36,789 nucleotides of DNA from Planctomycetota bacterium (lineage in GTDB: Bacteria > Planctomycetota > Planctomycetia > Gemmatales > Gemmataceae), in the NCBI GenBank assembly GCA_016873095.1, contig VGYC01000060.1, forward strand, positions 1 through 36,789, read 5' to 3'. Of the stretch, positions 33,956-36,789 are shown one piece after another. Positions within the stretch are counted from its first letter, which is position 1. The number at the start of each line of letters is the position of its first letter. Position numbers and translations under genes: made by a program. The notes beneath the pieces are model-generated. The model had not been told where the DNA came from. It ran no database searches and saw only the letters and a program-made list of their open reading frames with translations.

Positions 33956-34576
33956 TTACTCCTCATCCGCCTGCCAGTCATCGACCAAGGCGAACAGCGT
34001 ACGCAAGGGCAGTTCGAACCCGGGCAAGAGCGGCGTCGTGTAAACGTCGCATTCCGCAAGCACGCGTTTGCCGATCCTGGCGCCGCGGCGGAAGAACACC
34101 GAAAGCGTACGCTGGAAGCGGTCGAAGACCCAGTATTCATCGACGCCGATGGCCAGATACTCGTCGCGTTTGTCGATATAGTCGCGCTCGCGATCGCGCC
34201 GGCCGGCGGAGACAAATTCCCCCACCACGCTGGGTACGTCTTTTTTCGTCGGCAGCCGTCCCAGCCCGATCCAGATCACGCGATCCGCCCGTCGCCGGTT
34301 CTTGCCGGTTCGCACTGTGTGTTCCGGCAACGTCTTGTCCAGGCACTTTCCCTGTGGATGCGTCTCGTGATAGAGCCTCAGCCAGTAGCCGAGCTGCTCG
34401 TTGGGGTCCCGTTCCATTTCCAGGGGAGTGGGGCTCACAACCAGGACTCCGTTGATGAGTTCATAGCGCCAGCCTACCTTGAAGTCGGCCTGGTCGAACT
34501 CGCGCGGCGTCAGCCGGATGCCCGCCGAATCGGGCCGGAGGTGAAGTCGCGGACGTTGAACGGTCGTGGTGGCCAT
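33956..34576 (-). CDS. Uma2-family (DUF820) putative nuclease
   Basis: A 206-residue protein of the Uma2/DUF820 family, PD-(D/E)XK fold, numerous in planctomycetes and cyanobacteria with no settled role. Landmarks are YELINGVLVVSPTPLEMERD in the first third, RRADRVIWIGLG, then SVVGEFVSAGRRDRERDYID and KRDEYLAIGVDEYWVFDR, which hold the acidic and Lys residues of the presumed active site. GGGAG precedes ATG 34576. The gene ends 6 nt before the methyltransferase gene and is probably co-transcribed with it. Confidence 0.85.
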   Translation of the reverse strand: MATTTVQRPRLHLRPDSAGIRLTPREFDQADFKVGWRYELINGVLVVSPTPLEMERDPNEQLGYWLRLYHETHPQGKCLDKTLPEHTVRTGKNRRRADRVIWIGLGRLPTKKDVPSVVGEFVSAGRRDRERDYIDKRDEYLAIGVDEYWVFDRFQRTLSVFFRRGARIGKRVLAECDVYTTPLLPGFELPLRTLFALVDDWQADEE

Positions 34577-34624
34577 CCTGATTCTCCCGTCATAGCGAAC
34601 GGAGTCCGTGGCGACCCGCCGAGT

Positions 34625-35404
34625 TTACCATAGCGTGAACCCTCCGTCGATGAGCAGATATGCTCCCGTCATGTAAGACGACGCATCGCTGGCAAGGTAG
34701 ACGGCGAGCGGACCAATCTCTTCGGGATTGCCGAGGCGACCCATGGGGATGACGGCCTCGAATTGTTGCTTGAGTTCGGGTCGCTCGCGGAACCAGCGGA
34801 AGTTGGCGTCGGTGAGGAAGCCGCCGGGTGCGATGGCGTTGACGGTGACGCCGCGGGTGGCCCAGTCGGCGCCCAGGCAGCGTGTCAGGCCAACCATGGC
34901 TGCCTTGGCCGTCTCGTAATGCCGGCCGCTGATGTTTCGCCCGACAATTTGCCCGCACATCGAGGCGATGTTGATGATTCGCCCCCAGCCGCGCTCGACC
35001 ATCGGCTTGCCGAACTCGCGACAGCAGATGAAGCAACTCGTCAGGTTCAGGTCCATGAGGCGTTGCCAGTCGGCCGTCGATTGCTCGAGGAACTCGATGT
35101 TTTCGCGCCGGCCTCCGACGTTGTTGACAAGGATGTCGATGGGCCCGTGCCTGGCCAGCACCTCGCGGCACATGGCTTCGGTCCCTTCCGATGAGACCAG
35201 GTCCGCCTGCAGAATATCGACGGCTCGGCCCAGCGCGGAAAGTTCCTCCTTGGCCTTCTGCAAGGTTGCCAGGTCTCGGCCAGTGAGAACCAGGTCGGCT
35301 CCTGCCTCGGCCAGCGCTTGGGCAATGGCCCGGCCAAGCCCGCGGCTGCCGCCGCTGATCAAGGCGCGCTTCTTGTTCAGTCGAAAACGATCGAATACGG
35401 TCAT
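34625..35404 (-). CDS. short-chain dehydrogenase/reductase (SDR)
   Basis: A 259-residue classical SDR that uses NAD(P)H on an alcohol or ketone substrate. ALISGGSRGLGRA carries the glycine motif (18-24), ILVNNVGG is at 92-98, and N120, S148 (NIASMCG), Y163 and K167 (YETAK) are the catalytic tetrad. APGGFLTDANFRWFR and the C-terminal SSYMTGAYLLIDGGF match the family. Overall likeness is to gluconate 5-dehydrogenase-type and other sugar-alcohol SDRs, but the substrate cannot be named. GGAG before ATG 35404 fixes the start. Confidence 0.92.
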   Translation of the reverse strand: MTVFDRFRLNKKRALISGGSRGLGRAIAQALAEAGADLVLTGRDLATLQKAKEELSALGRAVDILQADLVSSEGTEAMCREVLARHGPIDILVNNVGGRRENIEFLEQSTADWQRLMDLNLTSCFICCREFGKPMVERGWGRIINIASMCGQIVGRNISGRHYETAKAAMVGLTRCLGADWATRGVTVNAIAPGGFLTDANFRWFRERPELKQQFEAVIPMGRLGNPEEIGPLAVYLASDASSYMTGAYLLIDGGFTLW

Positions 35405-35413
35405 GTCGCGACT

Positions 35414-35437
35414 CCAGCATTGTCCAGTATTGTCCAG
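35414..35437 (-). repeat. 10-bp tandem repeat upstream of the SDR gene
   Basis: Minus strand: CTGGACAATA then CTGGACAATG then CTGG, about 10 bases ahead of the SDR ATG and overlapping its Shine-Dalgarno region. Slippage here could alter leader spacing. Confidence 0.55.
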
Positions 35438-35498
35438 GATCTGCCGGGCGCTGTTAGTCTACGAAAGGCAGGTGATTCGAGCCGCGCCGCGCGCTTAT

Positions 35499-36641
35499 TT
35501 AGGCGTCAAGGCTCTGGAACTTGGCGCCGACATCGAAGAAGCCTTCCTGGATCCTGTTACAGCGGACGACACGGGCGCGCACACGCAGTGGAGAGGTGCC
35601 GTCGCGCGGCAACAGGACGATGACGACTTCTTGCGGCAGGGCTTCTGTCGCGATGAACGAAATACCTCCCCTGGAGAGATCTCGAGCGTAGGCAACCAGC
35701 GGCTGAGCGTTGCGTTCTTGCACGATTTCGATGCGCTCGTTGAAGACAACGCGGGGATGGGCACGGCGATCGTCGTCGCCGGCCAGCGAGCCCTGGCGCT
35801 TCGCCAGCAGCGCCGCGACGGCTTCCTGTACGGCCTGGAGGTTTGTAGCGTGCGACGGCAAGCATTCCTGGGTAGCCTCGGCTACTTCGGCTTGGGTCTG
35901 AAAACGGCAGCCCAGTTCGACCACGTGGCCAGCCAGCTGCCGGACGTGGCGAACTTCTGCAGGCAAGTAGATCGGTTGCTCTCCCGTGAAGATGCCGATC
36001 AGGACACGCTCGGTGCCTGTCAATTGTTCCTGAAGCAGCCCGATGCCGTGCTCGGAAAGGTTCAGCGACACGGCTTGCTGTGCGGCCTCCCAGTCCACGG
36101 AGCCGTCGGGGCGAATCGGAGCGACGCGCACCGGCTGGTGAGTACCGACGCGCGGTCGGCGACGTTTCTCTTCCCCGGATTCACGTTTCAGTGTCAGGAT
36201 GGCGCGACGGCCGTCTGCCTCATAGCGCAGCTCATCCAGGAAAGAGCGCATGATGAGGATGCCGCGTCCGCTCGCCAGCGATAATTCCGGGTCGTCGCTA
36301 TCCAGTCTGCCGAGGACGCGATTCACATCAAATCCGCGTCCCTCATCGGTAATGATCCAGCAGCAACGTCGACCATCGTAGTCGACCACGACCTCCACGT
36401 TGCGCTCGGCATATTCAGGATCGGCTGCTTTCGCCGCCAGCGCGCGCGCGAAGGAATCGTCATCGCGCTCCTTCAATTCCGACGAGACCTCCAGGTTGCC
36501 ATGCACCACAGCGTTGGTCAGCGCCTCTTGCAGGGCCAGCAGCAGCTTGCTGGAACGCGATTCGTGACAGGCCCCTGACAGGACGGCTTTCTGGCGGAGG
36601 TACTCGACCGCCGGCTCAATCCAGTGCGGCAGGCTCGGCAA
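35499..36641 (-). CDS. anti-sigma-kinase-like ATPase fused to two PilZ domains, 5' end probably lost
   Basis: About 380 residues as drawn from TTG 36641. Residues 30-155 are a GHKL ATPase like RsbW anti-sigma kinases: ALQEALTNAVVHGN (E39, N43), ITDEGRGFD (98-105) and LASGRGILIM (122-131). Two PilZ domains follow: at about 163-260 with RRRPR and LNLSEHGIGL, and at about 294-380 with DRRAHPRVVF and RDLSRGGISF, the RxxxR and [D/N]xSxxG di-GMP motifs. It likely ties a phosphorylation or partner switch to cyclic di-GMP. In-frame sequence before the TTG (reading IHAEQSHLR) still looks coding but has no start codon or Shine-Dalgarno, and 45 nt upstream lies a transposase stop, so the true 5' end is probably missing. 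Confidence 0.75.
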   Translation of the reverse strand: MPSLPHWIEPAVEYLRQKAVLSGACHESRSSKLLLALQEALTNAVVHGNLEVSSELKERDDDSFARALAAKAADPEYAERNVEVVVDYDGRRCCWIITDEGRGFDVNRVLGRLDSDDPELSLASGRGILIMRSFLDELRYEADGRRAILTLKRESGEEKRRRPRVGTHQPVRVAPIRPDGSVDWEAAQQAVSLNLSEHGIGLLQEQLTGTERVLIGIFTGEQPIYLPAEVRHVRQLAGHVVELGCRFQTQAEVAEATQECLPSHATNLQAVQEAVAALLAKRQGSLAGDDDRRAHPRVVFNERIEIVQERNAQPLVAYARDLSRGGISFIATEALPQEVVIVLLPRDGTSPLRVRARVVRCNRIQEGFFDVGAKFQSLDA

Positions 36642-36686
36642 GCGCAGGTGCGACTGCTCGGCATGGATGGCAGATGGGGTATTGGT

Positions 36687-36789
36687 TCACGGCGCGGGCA
36701 ATAGAGATATTGCCCTTTGTTGATTGTGGTGGGCTTGGACTGCCTCGACAAGCCAGTCGAAGACGTTGCAGGATTGGCGGCGGCAGGTT
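36687..36789 (-). CDS. transposase C-terminus, possibly IS66-like (runs off right edge)
   Basis: The last 33 residues of a protein, ending at a TGA at 36687. The reading CRRQSCNVFDWLVEAVQAH, then RAISLLPAP, matches the C-termini of IS66-like transposases, where a VFDxL-helix and a PxxSLLP tail are usual. The rest lies outside the window, so family assignment is tentative. Its stop is in the same frame as the downstream ATPase-PilZ gene. This fits insertion of an element into that gene's 5' end. Confidence 0.55.
   Translation of the reverse strand, partial: TCRRQSCNVFDWLVEAVQAHHNQQRAISLLPAP

Noticed and set aside
34011-34024. tRNA T-arm-like GTTCGAACCCGGGC
   Set aside because: It lies inside the Uma2-family coding region and no acceptor, D or anticodon arms can be built around it.

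Overview
The window looks like a chromosomal segment from a planctomycete, most likely Gemmataceae-like. This is inference from gene content: a Tat-exported DUF1501 protein, two exported WD40 proteins ending in a helical tail, several short proteins of a type I associate with planctomycetes, a large membrane pyrophosphatase, high GC, and actinobacterial-style succinate dehydrogenase subunits. No rRNA, tRNA or CRISPR array was found.

Layout. 1-2.3 kb is mobile-element territory: the start of an IS3-type OrfA at the left edge, a ribbon-helix-helix protein, and an IS1595-type transposase carrying an N-terminal SWIM zinc finger. 2.3-5.9 kb holds a DUF1501 protein, a RelE/Phd-like toxin-antitoxin remnant, three short hypothetical proteins and an exported thioredoxin-fold protein. 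6.2-13 kb reads rightward: the membrane pyrophosphatase, a WD40 protein and an exported protein built of two related halves.

13-27.3 kb is the most unusual part. Succinate dehydrogenase genes lie on the minus strand as sdhC, a small lipoprotein and sdhA, but sdhB is about 7 kb away. Between sdhA and sdhB sit an opposing 1959-residue exported multidomain protein and a MazF-type toxin-antitoxin pair. The pair lies between two nearly identical 55-bp copies of the first 18 codons of sdhB. The upstream copy is a 29-codon stub whose stop codon overlaps the antitoxin Shine-Dalgarno; the downstream copy begins the intact sdhB. Downstream of sdhB, in tight order, come a divergent HSP90 (htpG), a translationally coupled helical-repeat (TPR-like) gene, and a second 5'-end duplicate: 97 bp carrying the start of the TPR-like gene, repeated just after its stop.

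27.3-36.8 kb holds a lipoprotein, a stand-alone APS kinase (cysC), an alpha/beta hydrolase that has lost its catalytic Ser and Asp, a second WD40 protein, an exported methyltransferase with an Uma2-family protein, an SDR dehydrogenase, and an anti-sigma-kinase-like ATPase fused to two PilZ domains. That last gene appears to have lost its start to a transposase whose C-terminus runs off the right edge.

A noncoding repeat of about 79 bp occurs in two spacers, 17961-18038 and, inverted, 30477-30555.
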